Notes under the pieces: model-generated | Seen by the model: only the letters and a program-made list of their open reading frames with translations | Database searches by the model: none | What the model was told of the DNA's origin: nothing | Made by a program: the position numbers and the translations under genes | DNA from: Kitasatospora sp. MAP12-44 | GTDB taxonomy: Bacteria > Actinomycetota > Actinomycetes > Streptomycetales > Streptomycetaceae | NCBI RefSeq assembly: GCF_029892095.1 | Contig: NZ_JARZAE010000004.1 | Span: 1,984,001-2,048,000 of the forward strand | Length of the DNA stretch: 64,000 nt | Reading direction: 5' to 3' | Shown: piece after piece, positions 7,784-16,243 of the stretch | Layout: each line of letters opens with the position of its first letter | How positions within the stretch are numbered: position 1 is the first letter of the stretch

Positions 7784-9442
7784 ATGGAGAATGCCTCCAA
7801 TGCCCCGTTTGACACCCCTGCCACCCCGGCGGACGGCACCCCCGACTCCGCCGAGGCGGGCGGTCTGAGCCGCCGTACGGCCCTGCGGCTCGCCGGAGTC
7901 GGCGGAGCGCTGACGGCGGTGCCGCTGCTCGCCGCCGCCCCGGACGCGGCGGCCGACACCCCGGCTCCGTCTGCACAGAACTCGCCGCTGCTGCTCACCC
8001 GGCCCGAGGCGCTGGGCGCCCCGCCGGTCGAGGGCCTGCACCTGACCTTCGGCGCCGACCCGGCCCGTGCGATGACGGCCTCCTGGAGCACGGACAGCCC
8101 GGTGCGCCACCCGCACGTCCAATTCGGCACGCTGGACGGCGGGTTCGGGCGCAGCGTGAACGCCGAGACGCGCACCTACACCGACGGCGCCAGCGGCCGC
8201 ACGGTCTACACCCACCACGCCCGGCTGCAGAACCTCAGCCCGGACACCGCCTACACCTACGCCGCGCTGCACGACGGCGGCCGCCCGGACGCGGGCACCT
8301 TCCGCACCGCGCCGCACGGCCGGCACCCGTTCACCTTCACCAGCTTCGGCGACCAGGCCGTGCCGGACACCACCTGGCAGCCCGACGGCAAGGGCGGCTA
8401 CACCGTCGTCCCCAGTGGCATCGCCTCGCCGGCCTCGGCGGACATCGTGGCGGGCATCGAGCAGGTCGACCCGCTGTTCCACCTGCTCAACGGCGACCTC
8501 TGCTACGCCAACATCAGCCCCGACCGGCTGCGCACCTGGCAGGGCTTCTTCGCCAACAACACCCGCTCGGCCCGCTACCGCGCATGGATGCCGGCGGCCG
8601 GCAACCACGAGAACGAGAAGGGCAACGGCCCGATCGGCTTCTCGTCCTTCCAGACCCGCTTCGACCTGCCCGGCAACGGCGGCGACGCCGAATTCGCCGG
8701 CCTCTGGTACTCGTTCACCGTCGGCTCGGTGCACGTCGTGGTGCTGCAGAACGACGACGTCGCCTACCAGGACGCCGGTGACGCCTATGTGCACGGCTAC
8801 AGCGGCGGAGCCCAACAGCGTTGGCTGGAGCAGGACTTGCGCAAGGCGCGGGCCGACAGGTCGATCGACTGGGTGGTGGTCTGCATGCATCAAGTGGTGA
8901 TCAGCTCCTCCGACGCCAACGGCGCCGACCGCGGCGTGCGCGAGCAGTGGGGGCCGCTCTTCGACCGCTACCAGGTCGATCTGGTGGTCTGCGGCCATGA
9001 GCACAACTACGAGCGCTCGCTGGCCGTTCGCGGCACCGTGTCGGGCTCGGAGACCCTGACGCCCAACCCGGTCTCCACCGCGACCGACGTGATAGACACC
9101 TCGCAGGGCACCGTGCACATGGTGCTCGGCGGCGGCGGGACCTCCTCCCCGACCAACGAGAAGTTCTTCGCGCCGGCCAAGGCCAAGGTGATCACCGGCG
9201 TCGGCCCGGTGGCGAGCACCGGCAAGCGCCCGCCGGTCTACGTCTACGAGGATGCCCCGTGGGTGGGCGTGCGCGACCAGGACCACTCGTACGGCTTCGC
9301 GGCCTTCACCGTCGACCCGGGCACCGGCCCCGGCGCGACCACCAGCATCCACGTCACCTACTACACGGTTGCTCAACCCGACGGCGCCATCAGCCCGTTG
9401 GAGACCTTCGTGCTGCACCGCCGGCGCTCCGACGGCCACTGA
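7784..9442 (+). CDS. Tat-exported purple acid phosphatase-like metallophosphoesterase
   Basis: This 552-residue secreted phosphoesterase has an N-terminal twin-arginine signal (SRRTALRLAG, about residues 27-36, followed by a hydrophobic stretch and Ala-rich cleavage region). A fibronectin-like N-terminal domain (about 75-180) is followed by a calcineurin-like catalytic domain with the dimetal motifs TSFGDQ, HLLNGDLCYAN, AAGNHENEKG, VVCMHQ and VCGHEHNYERS. This is the architecture of bacterial purple acid phosphatases and likely serves phosphate scavenging from organic esters outside the cell. The ATG at 7784 follows GAGGAG. It is a single-gene unit divergent from trpS. No pho box was recognised. 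Confidence 0.88.
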   Translation: MENASNAPFDTPATPADGTPDSAEAGGLSRRTALRLAGVGGALTAVPLLAAAPDAAADTPAPSAQNSPLLLTRPEALGAPPVEGLHLTFGADPARAMTASWSTDSPVRHPHVQFGTLDGGFGRSVNAETRTYTDGASGRTVYTHHARLQNLSPDTAYTYAALHDGGRPDAGTFRTAPHGRHPFTFTSFGDQAVPDTTWQPDGKGGYTVVPSGIASPASADIVAGIEQVDPLFHLLNGDLCYANISPDRLRTWQGFFANNTRSARYRAWMPAAGNHENEKGNGPIGFSSFQTRFDLPGNGGDAEFAGLWYSFTVGSVHVVVLQNDDVAYQDAGDAYVHGYSGGAQQRWLEQDLRKARADRSIDWVVVCMHQVVISSSDANGADRGVREQWGPLFDRYQVDLVVCGHEHNYERSLAVRGTVSGSETLTPNPVSTATDVIDTSQGTVHMVLGGGGTSSPTNEKFFAPAKAKVITGVGPVASTGKRPPVYVYEDAPWVGVRDQDHSYGFAAFTVDPGTGPGATTSIHVTYYTVAQPDGAISPLETFVLHRRRSDGH

Positions 9443-9458
9443 GCCAGACCCCGGCCGG

Positions 9459-9487
9459 CCGCGTCCACCCCCGCAGGGTGGGCGCGG
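9459..9487 (+). terminator. Hairpin terminator after the phosphoesterase
   Basis: CCGCGTCCACCC (9459-9470) pairs with GGGTGGGCGCGG (9476-9487) around CCGCA and is followed by CTTTC. It lies 16 bp past the stop codon. Confidence 0.7.
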
Positions 9488-9550
9488 CTTTCGCGTTCCC
9501 TCCAGCCGCCGAGAGCCGTCGCCGTTGACATCGCGATCCGTCGGCGGGAA

Positions 9551-9568
9551 GCTAAGCAAGCGCTTAGT
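9551..9568. promoter_or_regulatory. TetR-type operator of the acyl-CoA dehydrogenase operon
   Basis: The 18-bp element GCTAAGCAAGCGCTTAGT contains the inverted arms CTAAGC and GCTTAG. It lies 31 bp before the first gene of the operon. An identical 18-bp element (reverse orientation) lies at 20485-20502 beside a tetR gene, so the same TetR protein probably controls both operons. Confidence 0.8.
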
Positions 9569-9598
9569 CAGTCATCTCCCACTCCTGCCGAGGACCCT

Positions 9599-10597
9599 AT
9601 GACGGACACTCCCCCCGGGCTCGACCTCGCACGACTGCAAGCCCACCTCGGGACCGGGCCGCTGCATGCCGAGCTGATCGAGGGCGGCCGCTCCAACCTC
9701 ACCTACCGGCTCACCGACGGCACGACGCGCTGGGTGCTGCGCCGGCCGCCGCTGGGGCACGTCCTGGCCACCGCGCACGACATGGGGCGCGAGTTCCGCG
9801 TGATCAGCGCGCTGCACGGCTCGGCCGTGCCGGTGCCGCGCACCGTGCGGCTGACCACCGACCCGGAGGTGATCGGCGCGCCGTTCTACCTGATGGAGTT
9901 CGTGGACGGCACCGCGCACCGCGACAGCGCCGCCCTGGCCGCGCTCGGACCGATCCGGGTCCGCGCGCTGGCCGAGCACCTGCTCGACACGCTCGTCGCG
10001 TTGCATGCGATCGACCCGCAGGAAGTCGGGCTGGCCGACTTCGGGCGGCCCGACGGCTTTCTGCAGCGCCAGGTCCGACGCTGGGGGCAGCAGCTGGACG
10101 CCTCCCGCAGCCGCGAGGTGGCGGGGATCGACGAACTGCGCGGCCTGCTGGCCGAGGCGCTGCCCGCCTCCCCCGCGCCGACGCTGGTGCACGGTGACTA
10201 CCGGCTGGACAACGTGCTGGTCGGGCCGGACGACCGGATCACCGCCGTGCTGGACTGGGAGATGTCCACCCTCGGCGACCCGCTCACCGACCTCGGGCTG
10301 CTGGTGACCTACACCGAGCTGGCCGACCGCTTCGCCGGTGTGCTGCCCGGGGTGGCGCTGGCCCCCGGGTTCCCGACCGGCCGGGAGCTCGCCGCCCGCT
10401 ACGCGCAGGGCTCGGGGCGCGACATCGCGGCCGTCAACTGGTACGTCGCCTTCGCCTCGTTCAAGCTCGCCGTGGTGCTGGAGGGCATCCACTACCGCTA
10501 CAGCCAGGGCCGAACCGTCGGCTCCGGCTTCGACCGGGTCGGCGCGCTGGTGCCGCTCTTCGTCGACCACGGACTGACCGCCCTGAAGGAGCGCTGA
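9599..10597 (+). CDS. Phosphotransferase-family (APH/ACAD10-type) protein
   Basis: This 332-residue protein-kinase-like fold protein shows the nucleotide-binding start GGRSNLTYRL, the catalytic HGDYRLDN loop (near residue 200) and the metal-binding LDWEMSTLGDP motif. This branch is the bacterial equivalent of the kinase domain fused to acyl-CoA dehydrogenase in ACAD10/ACAD11, which phosphorylates 4-hydroxyacyl-CoAs before elimination. Here the two activities are separate adjacent genes: the dehydrogenase begins 2 bp after this stop. It is therefore likely to act on a hydroxylated acyl-CoA rather than on an antibiotic. It is the first gene of the operon behind the palindromic operator. Confidence 0.85.
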   Translation: MTDTPPGLDLARLQAHLGTGPLHAELIEGGRSNLTYRLTDGTTRWVLRRPPLGHVLATAHDMGREFRVISALHGSAVPVPRTVRLTTDPEVIGAPFYLMEFVDGTAHRDSAALAALGPIRVRALAEHLLDTLVALHAIDPQEVGLADFGRPDGFLQRQVRRWGQQLDASRSREVAGIDELRGLLAEALPASPAPTLVHGDYRLDNVLVGPDDRITAVLDWEMSTLGDPLTDLGLLVTYTELADRFAGVLPGVALAPGFPTGRELAARYAQGSGRDIAAVNWYVAFASFKLAVVLEGIHYRYSQGRTVGSGFDRVGALVPLFVDHGLTALKER

Positions 10598-10599
10598 CC

Positions 10600-11823
10600 A
10601 TGGACTTCGGCTACGACGCCCGCACCGAGGAGCTTCGGGGGCGGCTCACCGCCTTCCTGGACGAGCACGTGTATCCGGCCGAGCCACTGCTCACCGCCCA
10701 ACTCGCCGACCCCGCACGGGATCCGTGGGCGGTGCCGGCGGTCTTCGGCGAGCTGCAGCAGGAGGCCAAGCGGCGCGGACTGTGGAATCTGTTCCTGCCC
10801 GGGGAGTTGGGCGCGGGCCTGACCAACCTCCAGTACGCGCCGCTGGCCGAACTGACCGGCCGCAGCGTGCAACTCGCGCCGGCCGCGCTCAACTGCGCCG
10901 CCCCCGACACCGGGAACATGGAGGTGCTGGCCCAGTTCGGCGACGAGGCCCAGCGCAAGCAGTGGCTGGAGCCTCTGCTGGCCGGCGAGATCCGCTCCGC
11001 CTTCGCGATGACCGAGCCGGAGGTCGCCTCCTCGGACGCGAGCAACATCGAGACCCGGATCGAGCGCGACGGCGACTCGTACGTGGTCACCGGCCGCAAG
11101 TGGTACATCACCGGTGCAATGAACCCCGAGTGCCGGATCTTCATCGTGATGGGCAAGACCGATCCCACGGCCGACCCGCGCCGGCAGCAGTCGATGATCC
11201 TGGTGCCGCGCGACACGCCCGGGGTCGTCGTCAAGCGCGGGATGACCGTCTTCGGCTACGACGACAGTGACCACGGCGGGCATGCCGAGGTGCTCTTCGA
11301 GGGCGCCCGGGTGCCGGTGGGCAACCTGATCGGCGAGGCGGGCTCCGGCTTCGCGATCGCACAGGCGCGGCTCGGGCCGGGGCGGATCCACCACTGCATG
11401 CGGGCGATCGGGATGGCCGAGCGGGCGCTGGAGTTGATGTGCCGGCGGGTCGGCGAGCGGGTGGCGTTCGGGCGTCCGCTGGCCGCGCAGGGGGTGATCC
11501 AGGACTGGATCGCGGAGTCCCGGGTGCGGATCGAGCAGGCGCGGCTGCTGGTGCTGAAGACCGCCTGGCTGATGGACACGGTGGGCAACCGGGGTGCGCA
11601 CACCGAGATCCAGGCCATCAAGATCATCGTCCCGCAGACGGTCGAGTGGATCCTCGACAAGGCCGTCCAGGCTCACGGCGCCGCGGGGGTCAGCCAGGAC
11701 ACCCCGCTCGCCCACCTCTGGGCCGGCATCCGCACCCTGCGGCTGGCCGACGGACCGGACGAGGTGCACCGCCGCTCGCTGGCCCGTCGCGAGCTGAAGA
11801 AGTACCAGGAGGGCCGGGCGTGA
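10600..11823 (+). CDS. Acyl-CoA dehydrogenase, ACAD10/ACAD11-like
   Basis: This 407-residue FAD flavoprotein oxidises acyl-CoA to enoyl-CoA in the cytoplasm. It has the FAMTEPEVASSDASN and YVVTGRKWYITGA FAD/substrate-binding segments, a middle beta domain and a C-terminal helical domain ending in LRLADGPDEVHRRS, where the Glu after GPD occupies the usual ACAD11 catalytic position. The tight link to the kinase-like gene (2-bp gap) reinforces an ACAD10/11-like pathway for 4-hydroxy or branched acyl-CoAs. The stop overlaps the next start by 4 bp, implying translational coupling. Confidence 0.88.
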   Translation: MDFGYDARTEELRGRLTAFLDEHVYPAEPLLTAQLADPARDPWAVPAVFGELQQEAKRRGLWNLFLPGELGAGLTNLQYAPLAELTGRSVQLAPAALNCAAPDTGNMEVLAQFGDEAQRKQWLEPLLAGEIRSAFAMTEPEVASSDASNIETRIERDGDSYVVTGRKWYITGAMNPECRIFIVMGKTDPTADPRRQQSMILVPRDTPGVVVKRGMTVFGYDDSDHGGHAEVLFEGARVPVGNLIGEAGSGFAIAQARLGPGRIHHCMRAIGMAERALELMCRRVGERVAFGRPLAAQGVIQDWIAESRVRIEQARLLVLKTAWLMDTVGNRGAHTEIQAIKIIVPQTVEWILDKAVQAHGAAGVSQDTPLAHLWAGIRTLRLADGPDEVHRRSLARRELKKYQEGRA

Positions 11824-13010
11824 GCACCGCTTCCATCGAAGAGCTTCGCTCTCGAACGAGAGCACTGCTCTCGGAACACGACCCCGCCACCACCGACCCG
11901 CTCGACTTCCTGCGCGCCCGCTTCGACGCGGGCCTCGCCTGGGTGCACTTCCCCGTCGGCCTCGGCGGCCTCGGTGCGCCGCGCGCCCTGCAGGCCGCGG
12001 TGGACGCCGAGCTGGCGGCCGCCGACGCCCCCGACAACGACCCGCGCCGGATCGGCATCGGCCTGGGCATGGCCGCCCCGACCATCCTGCGCTACGGCAC
12101 CGCCGCGCAGCAGGCCCGCTGGCTGCGCCCGCTCTGGACCGGCGAGGAGGTCTGGTGCCAGCTCTTCAGCGAGCCCGGCGCCGGCTCCGACCTGGCCGCC
12201 CTCGCCACCCGCGCGGTCCCCAGCGCGGAGGGCGTCTGGACGGTGGACGGCCAGAAGGTGTGGACCTCCAGCGCCCACACCGCCCGCTGGGCCATCCTGA
12301 TCGCCCGCACCGACCCGGCGCTGCCCAAGCACCAGGGCATCACCTACTTCGTCTGCGACATGACCGACCCCGGCGTCGAGGTCCGCCCGCTGCGCCAGAT
12401 CACCGGCGAGGCCGAGTTCAACGAGGTCTTCCTGACCGGCGTCAGGATCCCGGACAGCCACCGGCTCGGCGCCGTCGGCGAGGGCTGGCAGGTCGCGCAG
12501 ACCACCCTCAACAACGAACGCGTCTCCATCGGCGGCCAGCGCACCCCGCGCGAGGGCGGCCTGGTCGGCATCGTCTCCGACACCTGGCGCAGCCGCCCCG
12601 AGCTGCGCACCCCCGAGCTGCACCAGCGCCTGCTCAAGCACTGGGTGGACGCCGAGGTGCTGCGGCTCACCGGCGAACGCCTGCGCCAGCAGCTGACGGT
12701 GGGCCAACCGGGCCCGGAGGGAGCGGGCACCAAGCTCGGATTCGCCCGGCTGGCCCAGGAGTTGACCGGCTTCGAGGTCGAGCTGCTGGCCGAGGAGGGG
12801 CTGAGTTACGACGACTGGACGATGGTCCGCCCCGAACTGGTCGACTTCAACGGCCGCGAGGCCGGCTACCGCTACCTGCGCGCCAAGGGGAACTCCATCG
12901 AGGGCGGCACCTCGGAGATCCTGCGCAACATCATCGCCGAACGCGTCCTCGGCCTGCCCGCGGAGCCGCGCACCGACAAGGACGTGCCCTGGAAGGACCT
13001 CGCGCAATGA
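11820..13010 (+). CDS. Acyl-CoA dehydrogenase, catalytic (alpha-like) subunit
   Basis: This 396-residue FAD-dependent dehydrogenase begins with a GTG at 11820 that overlaps the previous stop as GTGA. It contains QLFSEPGAGSDLA, the VDGQKVWTSSAH substrate/FAD segment and the C-terminal GNSIEGGTSEILRN motif, where the Glu of the EGGTSE segment region is typical of the FadE family. This gene and the next, which lacks that motif, look like a pair encoding an alpha2-beta2 acyl-CoA dehydrogenase, as known for mycobacterial steroid side-chain enzymes. The pairing is an inference from motif content and order. Confidence 0.88.
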   Translation: MSTASIEELRSRTRALLSEHDPATTDPLDFLRARFDAGLAWVHFPVGLGGLGAPRALQAAVDAELAAADAPDNDPRRIGIGLGMAAPTILRYGTAAQQARWLRPLWTGEEVWCQLFSEPGAGSDLAALATRAVPSAEGVWTVDGQKVWTSSAHTARWAILIARTDPALPKHQGITYFVCDMTDPGVEVRPLRQITGEAEFNEVFLTGVRIPDSHRLGAVGEGWQVAQTTLNNERVSIGGQRTPREGGLVGIVSDTWRSRPELRTPELHQRLLKHWVDAEVLRLTGERLRQQLTVGQPGPEGAGTKLGFARLAQELTGFEVELLAEEGLSYDDWTMVRPELVDFNGREAGYRYLRAKGNSIEGGTSEILRNIIAERVLGLPAEPRTDKDVPWKDLAQ

Positions 13011-14104
13011 CCGCCGACCCGAACCTGCTCTACTCCGAGATCGAGGAGGAGCTGCGCGCCAGCGTGCGCGACCTGCTCGCGGACCACAGCCCGGTCTCCG
13101 CCGTACTGGCCCGCATCGAGGGCTCGGACGGCTACGACCCGGCGCTCTGGCGGAAGTTGGCCGCCGACCTCGGCGCCGCCGGGCTCCAGGTGCCCGAGTC
13201 ACACGGTGGGGCCGGCGCCTCCCTTCGCGAAACCGCCGTCGTGCTGGAGGAGTTGGGGCGCTCGGTGGCGCCGGTACCGTTCCTCGGCAGCGCGGTGCTC
13301 GCCACCACCGCCCTGCTGCTGGCCGGCGACGACGCCGTCCGCTCGCTCGCGGACGGCTCGCGGACCGGCACCCTCGCCGTCCCCTTCTCCACCGCCCCCT
13401 TCTCCACCGCCCCCGGTCGGCCGTTCACCTCGTCGGTGACACTGGGCCCGGGCGGAACGCTCAGCGGCCGGGTCACCTCGGTGGCCGACGCCCGCTCGGC
13501 CGACCTGCTCGTGGTGCCCGCCGCCGACGGCTCGCTGCACCTGGTCGAGACCGGCTACGAGCTCACCGCCCGCACCTCGCTGGACCTCACCCGCCCACTC
13601 GCCGACCTCACCTTCGACCGCACCCCGGCCCGCCCACTCACCGCCGACCCCGCCGTCCTGGCGCACACCCTGCTCACCGGCGCCGGCCTGCTCGCCTCCG
13701 AGCAGCTGGGCATCGCCGAGTGGTGCCTGACCAGCACGGTCGGATACCTGCGCGAGCGGCGCCAGTTCAACCGTCCACTGGGCTCCTTCCAGGCCCTCAA
13801 GCACCGGCTCGCCGACCTCTGGCTCGACGTGGTCGGCGCCCGCGCCGCGGCCCGATCCGCCGCCGACGCCCTCGCCACCGCGAGCGCGGACGCACCGGTC
13901 GCCGTGGCGGTCGCGGCCTCGCACTGCGGCACGGCGGCGGTCCGCGCGGCCGAGGAGTGCATCCAGCTCCACGGCGGCATCGGCATGACCTGGGAGCACC
14001 CGGCCCACCTCTACCTCAAGCGCGCCAAGGCCGACCACCTCGCCCTCGGCACCCCGGCCCACCACCGCGCCGTCCTGGCCGAGTTGGTGGACCTCCCGGC
14101 ATAG
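13007..14104 (+). CDS. Acyl-CoA dehydrogenase, non-catalytic (beta-like) partner subunit
   Basis: This 365-residue protein has an ATG that overlaps the previous stop (ATGA). The N-terminal helical domain (WRKLAADLGAAGLQVPESHGG) and C-terminal helices (ERRQFNRPLGSFQALKHRLAD, LHGGIGMTWEHPAHLYLKRA) are ACAD-like. The middle domain is shortened and the conserved TEP/GTSE signatures are missing. Such subunits pair with a complete FadE in heterotetramers. It contains a small internal repeat (PFSTA twice, about residue 125). It is the last gene of the operon, followed by a strong hairpin. Confidence 0.85.
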   Translation: MTADPNLLYSEIEEELRASVRDLLADHSPVSAVLARIEGSDGYDPALWRKLAADLGAAGLQVPESHGGAGASLRETAVVLEELGRSVAPVPFLGSAVLATTALLLAGDDAVRSLADGSRTGTLAVPFSTAPFSTAPGRPFTSSVTLGPGGTLSGRVTSVADARSADLLVVPAADGSLHLVETGYELTARTSLDLTRPLADLTFDRTPARPLTADPAVLAHTLLTGAGLLASEQLGIAEWCLTSTVGYLRERRQFNRPLGSFQALKHRLADLWLDVVGARAAARSAADALATASADAPVAVAVAASHCGTAAVRAAEECIQLHGGIGMTWEHPAHLYLKRAKADHLALGTPAHHRAVLAELVDLPA

Positions 14105-14120
14105 AGCACGTCTGATATCT

Positions 14121-14160
14121 GAGACTGGTGGACCCGCAGGTCAGCGGGTCTGCCAGTCTC
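14121..14160 (+). terminator. Hairpin terminator of the acyl-CoA dehydrogenase operon
   Basis: GAGACTGG and CCAGTCTC enclose an inner stem GACCCGC/GCGGGTC, separated by a TG/TG mismatch, with loop AGGTCA. It ends 5 bp before the GNAT start codon. Confidence 0.75.
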
Positions 14161-14165
14161 TACCC

Positions 14166-14594
14166 ATGACCGAGTTGACCATCCGCTCCGCCACCCCCGA
14201 CGACGTCCATGCGCTGCTGGACTTCTGGAAGTCCGCCGCCGAGGGGACGAGCATCAGCGACGACGAAGCCGGCGTCGGCCGCCTGATCGCCCGCGACGCC
14301 GACGCCATGCTCATCGCCGAGCACGCCGGCCGGATGGTCGGCACGGTCATCGCAGGCTGGGACGGCTGGCGCTGCCACCTCTACCGCCTCGCCGTGGACC
14401 CCGCCGCCCGCCGCCAGGGCATCGCCAGCGCCCTGCTGGCAGCGGCAGAGCAACGCTTCACCACTCTCGGCGGCCGCCGAGCCGACGCAATGGTCCTGGA
14501 ACACAACGAACTCGGCCAACACACCTGGCAAGCCGCCGGATACGCCCCCGAGCCCCAGTGGCGCCGCTGGACCAAGCCCTTGGAACAGCGGTAA
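14166..14594 (+). CDS. GNAT-family N-acetyltransferase
   Basis: This 142-residue cytoplasmic acetyltransferase transfers acetyl from acetyl-CoA to an amine. It has the complete single-domain fold: MTELTIRSATPDDV first strand, HLYRLAVDPAARRQGIASALL with the pantetheine/pyrophosphate-binding RRQGIAS loop (about residues 78-90), then LEHNELGQHTWQAAGYAPEPQW. That last segment is the RimI-like C-terminal signature. The substrate is unknown. No Shine-Dalgarno sequence is obvious because the upstream terminator ends just before the start. Transcription may begin within or after that hairpin, giving a nearly leaderless mRNA. Confidence 0.85.
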   Translation: MTELTIRSATPDDVHALLDFWKSAAEGTSISDDEAGVGRLIARDADAMLIAEHAGRMVGTVIAGWDGWRCHLYRLAVDPAARRQGIASALLAAAEQRFTTLGGRRADAMVLEHNELGQHTWQAAGYAPEPQWRRWTKPLEQR

Positions 14595-14655
14595 AAGAAC
14601 CGATCACCCCATCCGGCACCCTTGCGCGGGCGACCGGTCGACGCGAGAGCCCATG

Positions 14656-14693
14656 CAACAACCCCCGTGCCGCGCGGCGACCGGGGGCTGTTG
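14656..14693. terminator. Hairpin between convergent GNAT and DUF397 remnant
   Basis: CAACAACCCCCG (14656-14667) pairs with CCGGGGGCTGTTG (14681-14693) with one mismatch. It lies between two convergent units and could serve both. Confidence 0.55.
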
Positions 14694-14705
14694 GGTCGGG
14701 CTGGG

Positions 14706-14969
14706 TCAGCAGTCGGCGGGGAAGTCCCCGGCGCGCAAGCCGTCCACGAACGCCTGCCACGCGTTGGCGGAGAAGAGCAGCGCGGGCCCGTCCGGGTCCT
14801 TGGAGTCACGGACCGGCATGATTTCCGGACCGATGAAGGCGGCTTCTACACAGTTCGCGTCGCCGTCGTAGCATTCGAGTTCGTTGGGCTTGCCCAGGTA
14901 GAGGTAACCGGTGTAGCCATCGGCAAAGACCGTCGGGGGCTCGGAGAGGCCGTCGTGGTGCGGCTCGGA
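14706..14969 (-). pseudogene. DUF397-domain gene remnant without a start codon
   Basis: On the minus strand the frame from 14969 to the TGA at 14706 (87 residues) ends in a canonical DUF397 domain. It shows ANCVEAAF, then MPVRDSKDPDGPALLF, then AWQAFVDGLRAGDF. DUF397 proteins are small streptomycete partners of XRE regulators. No ATG or GTG occurs before the conserved part and a TGA bounds it upstream, so the 5' end appears lost or replaced. No XRE partner is next to it. An unusual start codon cannot be fully excluded. Confidence 0.6.
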
Positions 14970-15211
14970 TCAGGAGGACAAGTCCCGGTCCGGGCGGTGG
15001 TCTGCGCCGCAGTTGCACCAGGGCCCAGCCGTCGGCATACCGCGCCGACCTCGCGCCAGATGATCTTCCCGATGTCACGCCGGGGCAGCAACCCCACTGC
15101 AGCCCGAGGGACTTGACGAGAGAAATGAGGCTTCTGGGCTGCCGGGAATGACGGTGTGTCAATCCTCGTTGATGTTGATGGAAGCGTAATTCATCCACGG
15201 AGGGGATTGCC

Positions 15212-15538
15212 ATGACCGAGTCGCTGCCCGCGACCGCAGTCGTCCGCGCCTCGCGCGCCACGTTCGACCCGAGCCGGTTCACCGAGGTCGACGCCATGAA
15301 CACGAAGACCTCGGAGTACCTGATCCCTGCTGTCAAGCAACTACCGGGGCTCATCCACTTCTACGCGGGCGTCTCGCCGGACGGCTCGATGCTGCACGTC
15401 AGCGTCTGGGACTGCGAAGAGCATGCAGCTCAGCTGAATCACCTCAAGGAGATGGTCGTCGTCGCGCGCGGGGAGATGGAGGCGGTCGGCGTGACGTTCA
15501 CCCCGATCGCCACCTACCCCGTCAGCTGGACCATCTGA
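15212..15538 (+). CDS. Small uncharacterised protein, ABM/dimeric alpha-beta-barrel-like
   Basis: This 108-residue protein has the ATG at 15212 preceded by GGAGGGG at ideal spacing, so the gene looks real. The pattern of strands and helices (LPGLIHFYAGVSPDGSMLHVSVWDCEEHAAQL, then a final VGVTFTPIATYPVSW strand) resembles the antibiotic-biosynthesis-monooxygenase/stress-responsive dimeric barrel, but there is no decisive motif. It stands alone between two remnants. Function is unknown. Confidence 0.65.
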   Translation: MTESLPATAVVRASRATFDPSRFTEVDAMNTKTSEYLIPAVKQLPGLIHFYAGVSPDGSMLHVSVWDCEEHAAQLNHLKEMVVVARGEMEAVGVTFTPIATYPVSWTI

Positions 15539-15602
15539 CCTGACACGGCAATCCGGGATCACTGTGCAGGCCGTCCATACGAGGCCCAGTCGGACATTCG
15601 CG

Positions 15603-15737
15603 TGGCAGCGGGCCTTGATCAGCGAAGCGGCGCCGATCTGCCAGCGCACCGGCGGCAACCGCAAAGACGTCACCCAGCTCCTGCCACCGATCCGAGGCAA
15701 GCACGGACGGCCCCGCCAGCTGCTGACCTGCGGGTAG
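15603..15737 (+). pseudogene. IS5-family transposase remnant
   Basis: In one frame a 44-residue stretch reads GGNRKDVTQLLPPIRGKHGRPRQ before a TAG at 15735. This matches the middle of IS5-type DDE transposases (GNRxDVTQLLPL...GRPRxRP). The N-terminal half, most of the catalytic core and both ends of the element are missing. It is a scar of an old insertion and adjoins the left copy of a segmental duplication. Confidence 0.6.
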
Positions 15738-15744
15738 CACGACA

Positions 15745-15970
<226 letters not shown>

Positions 15971-15998
<28 letters not shown>

Positions 15999-16114
15999 GG
16001 GGCCACGCAGCGGGTCGAGCCGGCGAAGGCGCCGCCGGGCAGCACGGGATTGCCGATCACCCGTTCACCCGAGGCCAGTTCACCGCAGTGCTCGACGCCG
16101 GGGATGAACGGCAG
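15971..16114 (-). pseudogene. Chimeric remnant of the quinone oxidoreductase gene
   Basis: Read on the minus strand, this reads PFIPGVEHCGELASGERVIG through PGGAFA, then joins directly to GSTRCVA and PTGRMVILT before a stop. Those three pieces match non-adjacent parts of the intact copy at 17941-18888, so at least two internal deletions occurred, and the 5' part is absent. It belongs to the left copy of the duplication. Its 3' end keeps the ancestral VILT-stop that the intact copy has lost by frameshift. Confidence 0.8.
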
Positions 16115-16243
16115 CGGTCCCGGATGGCCGGTTGTTAGGTCAGCCGGGTTCTCGAACGGATGCCCAGCCCGCCATCTCAAGCCGCGTTGCCTGACACTGG
16201 CAGGGGCAGGCACGCGCCGCTGCCCGTGTCCATACTCGAGTCC

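Noticed and set aside
7169..9559. 796-codon open frame opposite the metallophosphoesterase
   Set aside because: It is the antisense of a gene with clear catalytic motifs. Long opposite-strand frames are expected at 72% G+C, and its product is Gly/Arg/Val-rich without domains.
9599..10597. Aminoglycoside resistance kinase
   Set aside because: The APH fold is present, but tight coupling to acyl-CoA dehydrogenase genes fits the ACAD10/11-type kinase, not antibiotic modification.
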